This document shows positions 1 through 8,679 of a DNA stretch of 42,697 nt, piece after piece. Position numbers and translations under genes: made by a program. The DNA is from Betaproteobacteria bacterium (lineage in GTDB: Bacteria > Pseudomonadota > Gammaproteobacteria > Burkholderiales > Burkholderiaceae_E): positions 1 through 42,697 of the forward strand of contig JAGWVN010000022.1 in the NCBI GenBank assembly GCA_018970865.1, read 5' to 3'. Every line of letters begins with the position of its first letter. Positions within the stretch are counted from its first letter, which is position 1. The notes beneath the pieces are model-generated. The model made no database searches. It saw only the letters and a list, made by a program, of their open reading frames with translations, and had not been told where the DNA came from.

Positions 1-157
1 CCCACAGGCCGGGCTGGCGGCGCGGGAAGTCGGCGCCGGCCACGGAGTCGCCCGCCGCGGCGCCCACCGGTGGCGCGGCGCTGGCCTGCGCGCGCGCGGG
101 CAGCGGCAGCAGAGCCGCCGCGCACAGGCCGAGCAGGAGGGCGTCGGTGCGTGCCAT
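1..157 (-). CDS. Partial periplasmic protein, DUF3617-like (N-terminal 52 residues)
   Basis: The ATG is at 157 on the minus strand and the frame runs off the window edge, leaving 52 residues. A short positively charged start is followed by a Leu/Ala-rich core and an ARAQA-type signal peptidase I site near residue 25, so the product should be exported. The last visible residues read FPRRQPGLW. A 'R-x-P-G-L-W' opening right after the signal peptide is what I associate with DUF3617 proteins, small periplasmic proteins of unknown function in Proteobacteria. It lies 12 bp after the lipoprotein gene on the same strand and probably ends the mdh-prpB-prpC unit. Export is well supported. The family call rests on a very short stretch and is tentative. 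Confidence 0.5.
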   Translation of the reverse strand, partial: MARTDALLLGLCAAALLPLPARAQASAAPPVGAAAGDSVAGADFPRRQPGLW

Positions 158-169
158 GTCAGCGGGCCA

Positions 170-682
170 TCAGAGCCGGCATTCATTGGCCAGGGTGCGG
201 CCGGCCCTGGCATCGAGCAGCATCGACTTGCCGACGATCACCAGCCAGACGAGGCCGGCGCGGGTGTTCTCGAAGCGACGGGCCCCGGTGCGCGCCTCGA
301 CGGCATCGAGAGGCCAGTCCTTGCCCTGCCAGCCGATCACCAGGTTGCGTCCATCGGGCGAGATGCGTCGCACGATCACGCGACGCCCGAGTTCGCAACG
401 ATAGAGCCCGGGTTCGATGGCCAGTGGCACGACCGCCGGCTCGACCGGCGGCGCGGGCGCCGGCGGCTCGACAGGCATTGCCGGCGCTGCCGGCGTGACC
501 ACCGGCGGCGCGGCCGGCGCGGTCGCCACGGCAGGAGCCGGCGGCGGCGCCACTGGCGGCGACGGCCTGGGCGTGCTGGCGCAGGCGGCGAGCCCGCTCA
601 GCGCCAGCAGGGCCAGCCAGCGTCCGGCGCGCGCGCCCGGGCGGATGCCCGGCGCGGGCCGGGGGCTGGCGATGTCGGCCAT
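170..682 (-). CDS. Proline/alanine-rich lipoprotein with a C-terminal MliC-like domain (tentative)
   Basis: The product is 170 aa. The N-terminus has a hydrophobic stretch ending in a lipobox (LSGLAAC, Cys at about residue 34), so it is a predicted lipoprotein. A low-complexity Pro/Ala/Val linker covers about residues 38-85. The compact C-terminal domain (about 90-170) starts with a YRCE motif and ends with a Cys three residues from the end. This two-cysteine beta-rich layout, and the positions of the Tyr-Arg-Cys and terminal Cys, resemble the MliC/PliC lysozyme-inhibitor fold, but similarity is too slight for a firm assignment. It starts 12 bp after prpC and is followed 12 bp later by the DUF3617-like gene, so it probably shares the prpC transcript. 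Function unknown. Confidence 0.7.
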   Translation of the reverse strand: MADIASPRPAPGIRPGARAGRWLALLALSGLAACASTPRPSPPVAPPPAPAVATAPAAPPVVTPAAPAMPVEPPAPAPPVEPAVVPLAIEPGLYRCELGRRVIVRRISPDGRNLVIGWQGKDWPLDAVEARTGARRFENTRAGLVWLVIVGKSMLLDARAGRTLANECRL

Positions 683-694
683 GGCGGCGCGGGC

Positions 695-1852
695 TCAGGC
701 GCGGGCGTCGATCGGCACGAAGCGCAGATCCTCCGGGCCGACATAGTTCGCGCTCGGCCGGATGATCTTGTTGTCGATGCGCTGCTCGATCACATGCGCG
801 GCCCAGCCCGAAGTGCGCGAGATCACGAACAGCGGCGTGAACATCGCGGTGGGCACATCCATCATGTGGTAGCTGACCGCGCTGAACCAGTCGAGGTTGG
901 GGAACATCTTCTTGATGTCCCACATCACGGTCTCGAGGCGCTCGGCGATGTCGAACATCTTGGTGGTGCCGGCGTGCTGGGAAAGCCGGCGCGCGACTTC
1001 CTTGATCACCTTGTTGCGCGGGTCGGCGATGGTGTAGACCGGGTGCCCGAAGCCGATGACCACTTCCTTGTTCTCGATGCGACGGCGGATGTCGGTCTCG
1101 GCCTCGTCGGGGTTGTCGTAGCGCTTCTGGATCTCGAAGGCCACCTCGTTGGCGCCGCCGTGCTTCGGGCCACGCAGCGCGCCGATGCCGCCGGTGATCG
1201 CCGAATACATGTCCGACCCGGTGCCGGCCACCACGCGGCAGGCGAAGGTGGAGGCGTTGAATTCATGCTCTGCGTACAGGATGAGCGAGGTGTGCATGGC
1301 CTTGACCCAGATCTCGGGCGCGGGCCGGCCGTGCAGCAGGTGCAGGAAATGGCCGCCGATGGTGTCGTCGTCGGTCTCCACCTCGATGCGCTTGCCGTTG
1401 GTGCTGAAGTGGTACCAGTAGAGCAGCATGGAGCCGAGCGAGGCCATCAGCCGGTCGGCGATGTCGCGCGCGCCCGGAGTGTTGTGGTCGTCCTTCTCGG
1501 GGAGCTGGCAGCCAAGCGCCGACACGGCCGTGCGCATCACATCCATGGGGTGGGTGCCGGCGGGCAGACACTCGAGCACGGTCTTCACCGCCGCCGGAAT
1601 GCCGCGCATGGCGCGCAGCCGCGCCTTGTAGGCGGCGAGTTCGGCGCGGTTGGGCAGCTTGCCGTGAACCAGCAGGTGGGCGATCTCCTCGAACTCGGCC
1701 ACATCGGCGATGTCGAGGATGTCGTAGCCGCGGTAATGCAGGTCGTTGCCGGTACGGCCGACGGTGCACAGCGCGGTGTTGCCGGCGGTCACGCCCGAGA
1801 GCGCGACGGATTTCTTCGGTTTGGGCCCGGTGGCGGCGGGTGCTTGGCTCAT
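695..1852 (-). CDS. prpC: 2-methylcitrate synthase
   Basis: This 385-aa protein of the citrate synthase family condenses propionyl-CoA with oxaloacetate to 2-methylcitrate, the first step of the methylcitrate cycle, in the cytosol. The family catalytic triad is visible: His in GPKHGGANE (about residue 231), His in [13 protein letters not shown] (about 270) and Asp in NLDWFSA (about 320). Its length and N-terminus ([15 protein letters not shown], then YRGYDI) match PrpC rather than the roughly 435-aa hexameric GltA, which is encoded separately at 8680-9987. It lies 49 bp after prpB and before a lipoprotein gene. No prpR, acnD or prpF is present in the window. Citrate synthase side activity is common in this family. 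Confidence 0.95.
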   Translation of the reverse strand: MSQAPAATGPKPKKSVALSGVTAGNTALCTVGRTGNDLHYRGYDILDIADVAEFEEIAHLLVHGKLPNRAELAAYKARLRAMRGIPAAVKTVLECLPAGTHPMDVMRTAVSALGCQLPEKDDHNTPGARDIADRLMASLGSMLLYWYHFSTNGKRIEVETDDDTIGGHFLHLLHGRPAPEIWVKAMHTSLILYAEHEFNASTFACRVVAGTGSDMYSAITGGIGALRGPKHGGANEVAFEIQKRYDNPDEAETDIRRRIENKEVVIGFGHPVYTIADPRNKVIKEVARRLSQHAGTTKMFDIAERLETVMWDIKKMFPNLDWFSAVSYHMMDVPTAMFTPLFVISRTSGWAAHVIEQRIDNKIIRPSANYVGPEDLRFVPIDARA

Positions 1853-1901
1853 TGGCGAAGGTCCTTTACGGGTGGTGACGGTGTCTGCGCAAGGGCGGCG
1901 G

Positions 1902-2786
1902 TCAGCGCCGCGGCTGCTGGGCGAACAGCTGATCGAGCTTCTTCTCGAAGTCCCAGTAGCCGATCGAGTCGTAGAGTTCCTGACGGGTCTGCATCATGGG
2001 CACCACCGCGGCCTGGGTGCCATCGCGGCGCAGGGTCTCGTAGACGGTCTGGGCGGCCTTGTTCATGGCGCGGAAGGCCGACAGCGGATAGAGCACGATC
2101 GCCACATCGACCGCGGCGAGCTGTTCGACCGTGAAGAGCGGGGTCTGGCCGAACTCGGTGATGTTGGCCAGCACCGGCACCTTCACGGCGCGGGCGAACT
2201 GCTGGTACATCGCCAGATCGGTGATCGCCTCGGGGAAGATGCCGTCGGCGCCGGCTTCCGCGCAGGCCACCGCGCGCTCGATGGCCGCTTCAAGACCCTC
2301 GCTGGCCAGGGCGTCGGTACGGGCCATGATGAAGAAGCTCGGGTCCTTGCGGGCATCGACTGCGGCCTTGATGCGGTCGACCATCTCCTGCCGGGACACG
2401 ATCTCCTTGTTGGGCCGATGGCCGCAGCGCTTGGCGCCGACCTGATCCTCGATGTGCATGGCCGCGGCTCCGGCCTTGATCAGGGAGGCGGTGGTGCGGG
2501 CCACATTGAAGGCCGACGAGCCGAAGCCGGTGTCGACATCGACCAGCAGCGGCAGGTCGCAGACATCGGTGATGCGGCGCACATCGGTGAGCACATCATC
2601 GAGCCCCGAGATGCCGAGGTCGGGCAGCCCGAGCGAGCCGGCGGCCACGCCGCCACCCGAGAGGTAGATGGCCTTGAAGCCGGCACGACGGGCGAGCAGG
2701 GCGTGGTTGGCGTTGATGGCGCCGGGGATCTGGAGCGGCTGCTCCTGGGCGAGGGCGTCGCGAAACTTCTGTCCGGGCGTGGTCAT
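1902..2786 (-). CDS. prpB: 2-methylisocitrate lyase
   Basis: This 294-aa member of the isocitrate lyase/PEP mutase family cleaves 2-methylisocitrate to pyruvate and succinate, completing the methylcitrate cycle in the cytosol. The signature KRCGH active-site loop is at residues 119-123. The Mg-binding DVDTGFG segment is at about 83-89, and [18 protein letters not shown] near residues 41-58 is typical of PrpB. Length is normal and the ATG at 2786 is preceded by a purine-rich site. It sits between mdh (88 bp upstream) and prpC (49 bp downstream), so propionate-derived succinate can be oxidised by the Sdh and Mdh enzymes encoded alongside. Confidence 0.95.
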   Translation of the reverse strand: MTTPGQKFRDALAQEQPLQIPGAINANHALLARRAGFKAIYLSGGGVAAGSLGLPDLGISGLDDVLTDVRRITDVCDLPLLVDVDTGFGSSAFNVARTTASLIKAGAAAMHIEDQVGAKRCGHRPNKEIVSRQEMVDRIKAAVDARKDPSFFIMARTDALASEGLEAAIERAVACAEAGADGIFPEAITDLAMYQQFARAVKVPVLANITEFGQTPLFTVEQLAAVDVAIVLYPLSAFRAMNKAAQTVYETLRRDGTQAAVVPMMQTRQELYDSIGYWDFEKKLDQLFAQQPRR

Positions 2787-2874
2787 GGGGCCTCCGGGGT
2801 GGGGTGGGGCGCCGGCGCGGTGCTGGCGTGGTCGGGCGCGCCGGCTGCGTGCCGGCTCGCCCGCGCGACGAGGC

Positions 2875-3858
2875 TCAGCCCAGCAGGTGCTTGACGCCGT
2901 CGCGTTCCTCGAGGAGTTCCTTGAGGGTGATGTCGATGCGCGAGCGCGAGAACTCGTCGATCTCCAGGCCCTGGACCAGGCTGTACTCGCCGTTGGCGCA
3001 GGTGACCGGATAGCCGAACATGATGCCTTCGGGGATGCCGTAGGAGCCGTCGGAGGGCACGCCCATGGTCACCCAGCGGCCGTTGGTGCCGAGCGCCCAG
3101 TCGCGGACATGGTCGATCGCGGCATTGGCGGCCGAGGCGGCCGACGACAGGCCGCGGGCCTCGATGATGGCCGCGCCGCGCTTGCCCACCGTGGGCAGGA
3201 AGACATCGCGGTTCCAGGGCTCGTCGTTGATCATGGCCTTGACCGACTGGCCGTCGATGGTGGCGAAGCGGTAGTCGGCGTACATGGTGGGCGAGTGGTT
3301 GCCCCAGACCGCGAGCTTCTCGATCGAGGACACGGGTTTGCCGGTGCGCGAGGCGATCTGCGACAGCGCCCGGTTGTGGTCCAGCCGCAGCATGGCGGTG
3401 AAGTTGCGCGCCGGCAGGCCGGGCGCGGACTTCATGGCGATGTAGGCGTTGGTGTTGGCCGGATTGCCCACCACCAGCACGCGGCAGTCGCGGCTGGCGG
3501 CTTCATCCAGGGCGCGGCCCTGCACGGTGAAGATGGCGCCGTTGGCCTCGAGCAGATCCTTGCGCTCCATGCCCTTGCTGCGCGGGCGGGCGCCCACCAG
3601 CACGGCGTAGTCGGCGTCGCGGAAGGCGGTCTTGGGATCGTCGGTGATCACCACGCCGGCCAGCAGCGGGAAGGCGCAGTCCTCGAGCTCCATGACCACC
3701 CCCTTGACGGCAGGCAGGGCGGCGGTGATGTCGAGCAGCTGCAGGATCACGGGCTGGTCCTTGCCGAGCATGTCGCCATTGGCGATGCGGAACAGCAGGC
3801 TGTAGCCGATCTGGCCGGCCGCGCCGGTGATCGCGACACGCTTGACGGGTTTGGTCAT
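2875..3858 (-). CDS. mdh: Malate dehydrogenase (NAD)
   Basis: This 327-aa cytosolic enzyme oxidises malate to oxaloacetate with NAD+. The Rossmann motif [18 protein letters not shown] is at residues 11-28, the mobile-loop arginines lie in [11 protein letters not shown] (about 90-100), and the catalytic His is in WGNHSP (H188). I chose the ATG at 3858 rather than the upstream in-frame ATG at 3930: GAGGTTTCCTG precedes it as a ribosome site, and the extra 24 residues do not resemble Mdh. A promoter is visible about 85 bp upstream. Mdh is the first gene of the mdh-prpB-prpC unit and is divergent from the GntR-type regulator, a location that suggests control by that regulator. Confidence 0.96.
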   Translation of the reverse strand: MTKPVKRVAITGAAGQIGYSLLFRIANGDMLGKDQPVILQLLDITAALPAVKGVVMELEDCAFPLLAGVVITDDPKTAFRDADYAVLVGARPRSKGMERKDLLEANGAIFTVQGRALDEAASRDCRVLVVGNPANTNAYIAMKSAPGLPARNFTAMLRLDHNRALSQIASRTGKPVSSIEKLAVWGNHSPTMYADYRFATIDGQSVKAMINDEPWNRDVFLPTVGKRGAAIIEARGLSSAASAANAAIDHVRDWALGTNGRWVTMGVPSDGSYGIPEGIMFGYPVTCANGEYSLVQGLEIDEFSRSRIDITLKELLEERDGVKHLLG

Positions 3859-3943
3859 CAGGAAACCTCGCGTTGGATGCGGTTGGAGACAGCGGCGCGC
3901 GGCTGCCTTGGCAGGCCAAGACCGGGCCACGGGTGTGGTTTCG

Positions 3944-3973
3944 AGGATAGCGGCGGGCTCGTGCCGCTGTCAA
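3944..3973 (-). promoter_or_regulatory. Sigma-70-type promoter for mdh
   Basis: On the minus strand a perfect -35 TTGACA (3973-3968) is followed, after 18 bp, by a -10 TATCCT (3949-3944). Transcription would begin near 3937, giving a leader of about 80 nt before the mdh ATG at 3858. The -35 box lies 12 bp from the palindrome at 3986-3997, so a protein bound there could influence RNA polymerase. This is a sequence inference only. Confidence 0.55.
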
Positions 3974-3985
3974 TCCGAAAAGCTA

Positions 3986-4004
3986 TCTTATATAAGACAT
4001 ATGT
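3986..4004. promoter_or_regulatory. Candidate operator: palindrome in the mdh/gntR divergent region
   Basis: TCTTATATAAGA (3986-3997) is a perfect 12-bp palindrome and overlaps by one base a second dyad, ACATATGT (3997-4004). It is one of the few AT-rich patches in the window. It includes TATAAG (3991-3996), a plausible -10 box for gntR with a start near 4003 and a 40-nt leader, so a bound repressor would block gntR itself and lie next to the mdh -35. Short AT-rich palindromes are usual operators for GntR-family dimers. Its use by the adjacent regulator is inferred. I do not see the same dyad in front of sdhC. Confidence 0.5.
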
Positions 4005-4042
4005 TATTGAAATTTCGAGCAGCTCTGTGATTCAATGAGGGC

Positions 4043-4804
4043 ATGACCGACCATCGCCCCGGTGTCGAGGCGGCGCGGGCCGACACCCCGCGCTTCAGCC
4101 CGCTCTACCGACAGATCAAGGGCCTGATCACCCGCGGCCTGCAGGCTGGCGAGTGGAAGCCGGGCGAGCCCATTCCCAGCGAGACCGAGCTCGCCGCGCG
4201 CTTCGGCGTCAGCCAGGGCACGGTGCGCAAGGCGGTGGATGAACTGGCGGCCGAGAACCTGCTGGTTCGCCGGCAGGGCCGCGGCACCTTCGTGGCCACG
4301 CATCATGAGGAGCGCACGCAGTTCCGTTTTCTGCGCCTGCGGCCCGATGACGGCGGCCCGCCGGGCCGCATGGAAAGCCGCATCCTCGAGTGCCGGCGCC
4401 TGCGCGCGCCGGTGGAGATCGCCCGCGCGCTCGGGCTGCGCGGTGGCGAGACCGTCGTGTTCATCCGGCGCCTGCTCTCATTCGAGCAGCGGCCCACCGT
4501 GCTCGACGACATCTGGCTGCCGGGCGCGCTGTTTCGCGGGTTGAGCGCCGAGCGTCTCGGCGCCTCGGTCGGGCCGCTGTACGGTTTGTTCGAGTCGGAG
4601 TTCGGCGTGCGCATGATCCGCGCGGCAGAACAGCTCCGGGCGGTGGCCGCCGACCGCGAGGTCGCCACGCTGCTGGGCGTGGCGCCGGGCTCTCCGCTGC
4701 TGCAGGCCGAACGGGTCACTTATACCTATCAGGACCGCCCGGTTGAGGTGCGTCGCGGCCGCTATGTCACCGATTCCTTCCACTACCGCAGCGCGCTCGG
4801 CTGA
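4043..4804 (+). CDS. GntR-family (HutC/UTRA subfamily) transcriptional regulator
   Basis: The product is 253 aa. An N-terminal winged helix-turn-helix (about residues 18-86) carries the family pattern LYRQIK...G.W.PG..IPSE.ELA..FGVS.GTVRKA...L..E.L. It is followed by a UTRA effector-binding domain (about 98-245) ending in the usual Q-A-E-R-V-T-Y-T-Y and V-E-V-R-R-G-R-Y-V strands. The protein should bind DNA as a dimer and respond to a small carboxylate or similar ligand, which cannot be deduced here. It lies between divergent mdh-prpBC and co-directional sdhCDAB-gltA, so local control of these TCA genes is likely. The ATG at 4043 has a GAGG site three bases upstream. The palindrome at 3986-3997 is the obvious candidate operator. 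Confidence 0.9.
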   Translation: MTDHRPGVEAARADTPRFSPLYRQIKGLITRGLQAGEWKPGEPIPSETELAARFGVSQGTVRKAVDELAAENLLVRRQGRGTFVATHHEERTQFRFLRLRPDDGGPPGRMESRILECRRLRAPVEIARALGLRGGETVVFIRRLLSFEQRPTVLDDIWLPGALFRGLSAERLGASVGPLYGLFESEFGVRMIRAAEQLRAVAADREVATLLGVAPGSPLLQAERVTYTYQDRPVEVRRGRYVTDSFHYRSALG

Positions 4805-4924
4805 TGACGCTCCTGAACCGGACCCGAAGCCCGGGCACTGCATTGGTGCGCCGCGCAAAAATGCTTCAGAATACGATCGCCTTTTTGTTGCACCGTTCGA
4901 ATCTCCGTCCCCGATGAGGCACTG

Positions 4925-5350
4925 ATGTCAGAACTCGCAGGAAGCAAGGGGCCGCGGGCCCGTCCTCAATTCCGGAACATCCACGTCTCGCAGATCCTCC
5001 AGTACCGTCTCCCAGCCGCCGGCGTCATCTCGATCCTTCACCGGGTCAGCGGCGCGCTCATGTTCCTGGTCGGCCTGCCCTTCGCGCTCTATCTCTTCCA
5101 GCAGAGCATCACCTCCGAGATCAGCTTCGAGTCCTACCGCGCCATCGTCGGGTCGGTGCTGGGCAAGCTGGCCATCCTGGTGCTGAGCTGGGCCTACCTG
5201 CACCACTTCTGCGCCGGCATCCGCTACCTGCTGCTCGACCTGCACATGGGCACCGCCAAGGAGCAGGCGCGCACCTCGGCCACGCTCGCCATGGGCGCAA
5301 GCCTTTTCCTCACCGCGCTGGTCGCGCTCAAGCTCTTCGGGGTGTTCTGA
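4925..5350 (+). CDS. sdhC: Succinate dehydrogenase cytochrome b556 subunit
   Basis: This 141-aa membrane anchor of complex II has three transmembrane helices at about residues 33-60, 75-98 and 117-140. It binds haem b and ubiquinone with SdhD. HRVSG (39-43) is the family quinone-site motif. In HHFCAGIRYLLLDLH, His94 sits at the spacing of the E. coli haem ligand (four residues before the Gly of GIR). It is the first gene of the sdhCDAB cluster, 120 bp after the GntR-type regulator; I found no convincing promoter in that gap. The ATG at 4925 follows a GAGG site. sdhD starts 1 bp after its stop. Confidence 0.93.
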   Translation: MSELAGSKGPRARPQFRNIHVSQILQYRLPAAGVISILHRVSGALMFLVGLPFALYLFQQSITSEISFESYRAIVGSVLGKLAILVLSWAYLHHFCAGIRYLLLDLHMGTAKEQARTSATLAMGASLFLTALVALKLFGVF

Positions 5351-5351
5351 C

Positions 5352-5702
5352 ATGACCACCAAGCGAATCGTCGTCGGGGCCCACTACGGCATGCGAGACT
5401 GGCTCGGCCAGCGCGTGACCGCGGTGCTGCTCGCCGTCTACACCCTGGTGCTGCTGGTGTCTTTGCTCACCCTGCCCGAGCTCAATTACGGCACTTGGGC
5501 AGGGCTGTTCGCCAGCGGCTGGATGAAGGTGCTCACGCTGCTGGCGCTGCTGTCGCTGGTCTATCACGCCTGGATCGGCGTGCGGGACATCTACATGGAC
5601 TACATCAAGCCCACCGGCGTGCGCCTCGTGCTGCAGGTGGGCACCATCGTGCTGCTGGCCGGCTATGCCTGCTGGGCGGTCCTGATCCTCTGGAGAGTCT
5701 GA
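5352..5702 (+). CDS. sdhD: Succinate dehydrogenase membrane anchor subunit
   Basis: This 116-aa second membrane anchor of complex II has three predicted helices at about 20-41, 55-78 and 90-114. YHAWIGVRDIYMDYIK (71-86) carries the His that helps hold haem b (His72) and the Asp-Tyr pair (83-84) that corresponds to the ubiquinone-site residues of the family. The N-terminus RIVVGAHYGMRDWLGQR is typical of betaproteobacterial SdhD. Spacing is 1 bp from sdhC and 1 bp to sdhA, so the genes are translationally coupled. Confidence 0.92.
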   Translation: MTTKRIVVGAHYGMRDWLGQRVTAVLLAVYTLVLLVSLLTLPELNYGTWAGLFASGWMKVLTLLALLSLVYHAWIGVRDIYMDYIKPTGVRLVLQVGTIVLLAGYACWAVLILWRV

Positions 5703-5703
5703 G

Positions 5704-7494
5704 ATGGCCGAAGTCCTCAACAACCTGGCCAACAACCTGCCGCGTCGCAAGTTCGATGCGGTGATCATCGGTGCCGGTGGTTCCGGCATGCGCTGCTCGC
5801 TGCAGCTCGCCGAGGCCGGCTACAGCGTGGCCGTGCTCTCGAAGGTGTTCCCCACCCGATCGCACACCGTGGCCGCGCAGGGCGGCATCGGCGCCTCGCT
5901 CGGCAACATGAGCGAGGACAACTGGTACTGGCACATGTTCGACACCGTGAAGGGCTCCGACTACCTCGGTGACCAGGACGCGATCGAGTTCATGTGCCGC
6001 GAGGCACCCAAGGTGGTCTACGAGCTCGAGCACTTCGGCATGCCGTTCGACCGCAACCCCGACGGCACCATCTACCAGCGTCCGTTCGGCGGCCACACCG
6101 CCAACTTCGGCGAGAAGCCGGTGCAGCGCGCCTGCGCCGCCGCCGATCGCACCGGCCATGCGCTGCTGCACACCCTCTACCAGCGCAATGTGCGCGCCCG
6201 CACCCAGTTCTTCGTCGAGTGGATGGCGCTGGACATCCTGCGCAACGCCGAGGGCGACTGCGTCGGCGTCATCGCCCTCGAGATGGAGACCGGCGAGGTC
6301 ATGATCCTCGAGTCGAAGGTCACCGTCTTCGCCACCGGCGGCGCCGGCCGCATCTGGGCGGCCTCCACCAATGCGTTCATCAACACCGGTGACGGCATGG
6401 GCATGGCGGCGCGCGCCGGCATCCCCCTGGAAGACATGGAGTTCTGGCAGTTCCACCCCACCGGCGTGGCTGGCGCGGGCGTGCTCATCACCGAGGGCGT
6501 GCGCGGCGAGGGCGGCATCCTGCTGAACAAGCACGGCGAGCGCTTCATGGAGCGCTACGCGCCCACCCTGAAGGACCTTGCCCCGCGTGACTTCGTGTCG
6601 CGCTCGATGGACCAGGAGATCAAGGAAGGCCGTGGCGCAGGTCCTGATGGCGACTATGTGCTGCTCAAGCTCGATCACCTCGGTGCCGACACCATCATGA
6701 AGCGGCTGCCCTCGATCCGCGAGATCGCGATCAAGTTCGCCAATGTCGATCCGATCAAGGACCCCATCCCGGTGGTGCCCACCATTCACTACCAGATGGG
6801 CGGCATTCCCACCAACTTCCATGGTCAGGTGGTGGTGCCCCGCAACGGCAACCCCAACAGCGTGGTCCAGGGCCTCTACGCCATCGGCGAGTGCGCCTGC
6901 GTGTCGGTGCATGGCGCCAACCGGCTGGGCACCAACTCGCTGCTCGACCTGGTGGTCTTCGGCCGCGCCGCCGGCAATCACATCGTCTCCAGCCGCCTGA
7001 AGGACGAGGCCCACAAGCGCTTGCCCGATGACGCCGGCGATGCCACCCTGGCGCGTCTGGCCCGCCTTGACGGCTCCACTGGCGGCGAGAACACCCAGGT
7101 GGTGGCCGATGAGATCCGCCGCACCATGCAGGCCCACTGCGGCGTGTTCCGCACCTCCGAGCTGCTCAGCCAGGGCGTCGAGCGCATCCTCGAGCTCGAC
7201 GCGCGCGCCCAGCACATCCACCTCAAGGACAAGAGCAAGGTCTTCAACACCGCGCGGGTCGAGGCGCTGGAGCTGGCCAACCTCACCGAGACGGCCAAGG
7301 CCACCATCGTGTCGGCCGAGGCGCGCAAGGAGAGCCGCGGCGCGCACGCCCACCGCGACTTCCCCAACCGCGACGACGCCAACTGGATCCGCCACACCCT
7401 GTGGTTCTCCGAGGGCAACCGCCTCGACTACAAGCCGGTGAACATGAAGCCGCTCACCGTCGAGACCTTCGAGCCCAAGGCCCGTACCTTCTGA
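5704..7494 (+). CDS. sdhA: Succinate dehydrogenase flavoprotein subunit
   Basis: This 596-aa catalytic subunit of complex II oxidises succinate to fumarate and passes electrons through covalent FAD to SdhB. The dinucleotide-binding GAGGSGMR is at 23-30. [16 protein letters not shown] carries the His that is covalently flavinylated (His54). The HPTG (about 256) and the [10 protein letters not shown] segment near residue 405 line the dicarboxylate site. Length is as expected for the bacterial family. Flavinylation needs SdhE, encoded downstream at 8328-8633. A long open frame on the opposite strand across this gene reflects its codon usage and is not a gene. Confidence 0.97.
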   Translation: MAEVLNNLANNLPRRKFDAVIIGAGGSGMRCSLQLAEAGYSVAVLSKVFPTRSHTVAAQGGIGASLGNMSEDNWYWHMFDTVKGSDYLGDQDAIEFMCREAPKVVYELEHFGMPFDRNPDGTIYQRPFGGHTANFGEKPVQRACAAADRTGHALLHTLYQRNVRARTQFFVEWMALDILRNAEGDCVGVIALEMETGEVMILESKVTVFATGGAGRIWAASTNAFINTGDGMGMAARAGIPLEDMEFWQFHPTGVAGAGVLITEGVRGEGGILLNKHGERFMERYAPTLKDLAPRDFVSRSMDQEIKEGRGAGPDGDYVLLKLDHLGADTIMKRLPSIREIAIKFANVDPIKDPIPVVPTIHYQMGGIPTNFHGQVVVPRNGNPNSVVQGLYAIGECACVSVHGANRLGTNSLLDLVVFGRAAGNHIVSSRLKDEAHKRLPDDAGDATLARLARLDGSTGGENTQVVADEIRRTMQAHCGVFRTSELLSQGVERILELDARAQHIHLKDKSKVFNTARVEALELANLTETAKATIVSAEARKESRGAHAHRDFPNRDDANWIRHTLWFSEGNRLDYKPVNMKPLTVETFEPKARTF

Positions 7495-7510
7495 GAAAGC
7501 CGCCACCGAC

Positions 7511-8266
7511 ATGAGCGCCACCATCGAAGCCCCTGTCGCCGCGCCTGCCGCGGCCGCCACCCGCGTGGTCAAGTTCTCGATCTATCGCTACGACCCTGAC
7601 AAGGACGAGCGGCCGTACATGCAGAACATCGAGGTCGAGCTGCTGCCCACCGACAAGATGCTGCTCGACGCGTTGATGCGCATCAAGCAGACCACCGATG
7701 ACTCGGTGTCGTACCGCCGTTCCTGTCGCGAGGGGGTGTGCGGCTCCGACGCCATGAATATCAATGGCAAGAACGGGCTGGCCTGCATCACCAACCTGCG
7801 CGACCTCAAGCAGCCGATCGTGCTCAAGCCGCTGCCGGGTCTGCCGGTGGTGCGGGACCTGATCGTCGACATGACGCAGTTCTTCAAGCAGTACCACTCG
7901 ATCAAGCCCTTCCTGATCAACGACACCCCGCCGCCCGAGAAGGAGCGCCTGCAAAGCCCCGAAGAGCGCGAGGAACTCGACGGGCTCTACGAGTGCATCC
8001 TGTGCGCCTGCTGCTCCACCTCCTGCCCCTCGTTCTGGTGGAACCCCGACAAGTTCGTGGGGCCGGCCGGTCTGCTGCAGGCCTACCGGTTCATCGCCGA
8101 CAGTCGTGACCAGGCAACCTCCGAGCGGCTCGACAACCTCGAAGACCCCTACCGCCTTTTCCGCTGCCACACCATCATGAACTGCGTCGATGTCTGCCCG
8201 AAGGGTCTGAACCCCACCCGGGCGATCGGCAAGATCAAGGAACTGATGGTCCGTCGGGCGGTCTGA
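7511..8266 (+). CDS. sdhB: Succinate dehydrogenase iron-sulfur subunit
   Basis: The 251-aa electron-transfer subunit of complex II. The [2Fe-2S] motif is C72REGVCGSD with Cys92; the Asp at position 80 replaces a Cys, as in the E. coli enzyme, so this is not a defect. The [4Fe-4S] and [3Fe-4S] clusters are held by the Cys-rich [13 protein letters not shown] (about 161-173) and [14 protein letters not shown] (about 216-229). An Ala/Pro-rich extension of about 18 residues precedes the usual start, so a later start cannot be excluded. The gap to sdhA is 16 bp. Confidence 0.96.
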   Translation: MSATIEAPVAAPAAAATRVVKFSIYRYDPDKDERPYMQNIEVELLPTDKMLLDALMRIKQTTDDSVSYRRSCREGVCGSDAMNINGKNGLACITNLRDLKQPIVLKPLPGLPVVRDLIVDMTQFFKQYHSIKPFLINDTPPPEKERLQSPEEREELDGLYECILCACCSTSCPSFWWNPDKFVGPAGLLQAYRFIADSRDQATSERLDNLEDPYRLFRCHTIMNCVDVCPKGLNPTRAIGKIKELMVRRAV

Positions 8267-8327
8267 CCCCGGCCCCTCTCGGTGTCCCGCTTCCCCGGCC
8301 GCTGCCTTCGTCGCTCGTCGCCCCACC

Positions 8328-8633
8328 ATGCCCTCTGACCTGCACAGCGACAGCACCGGGGCGGCCGCGGCCGCCACGCCGATCGACGCCGCGCGCCGCC
8401 GCCGCCTGCGCTGGCGCTCGCGGCGTGGCCTGCTCGAAAACGATCTGGTGCTCACCCGCTTCTTCGATCGGCACGAGCACTCGCTGTCCGATGATGATGT
8501 CGCCGGGCTCGACCAGTTGCTCGACGCGCCCGACAATGAACTGCTCGACCTGATCCTCGCCCGCACCGAACTGCAGGGCGAGGCCGCCACGCCGGCCGCG
8601 GTGCGCGTCCTCGCGCAGCTGCGCCAGCTCTGA
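8328..8633 (+). CDS. sdhE: FAD assembly factor SdhE
   Basis: This 101-aa protein of the SdhE/YgfY family assists covalent attachment of FAD to SdhA. The hallmark RGLLEND is at residues 33-39, followed by a helical segment with FFDRH and a [11 protein letters not shown] stretch, as in characterised members. The first 20 residues are low-complexity Ala-rich and may be a local extension; the ATG at 8328 is the only good in-frame start before the conserved core. Position between sdhB and gltA is the usual betaproteobacterial arrangement and supports the call. Confidence 0.9.
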   Translation: MPSDLHSDSTGAAAAATPIDAARRRRLRWRSRRGLLENDLVLTRFFDRHEHSLSDDDVAGLDQLLDAPDNELLDLILARTELQGEAATPAAVRVLAQLRQL

Positions 8634-8679
8634 CCGAACTCCGCCTTCGCCCAACCGACCGATCCAGGGGACCTTCGCC

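Noticed and set aside
4805-4924. Promoter or operator between the GntR-type gene and sdhC
   Set aside because: No -10/-35 pair and no copy of the TCTTATATAAGA dyad convincing enough to report.
5605-7572. 655-codon open frame antisense to sdhA
   Set aside because: Mirror frame with repetitive His/Gly/Val/Asp composition; sdhA is certain.
7738-7763. Apparent missing cysteine in the SdhB [2Fe-2S] motif (CREGVCGSD)
   Set aside because: Asp at this position is also present in E. coli SdhB, so it is normal.
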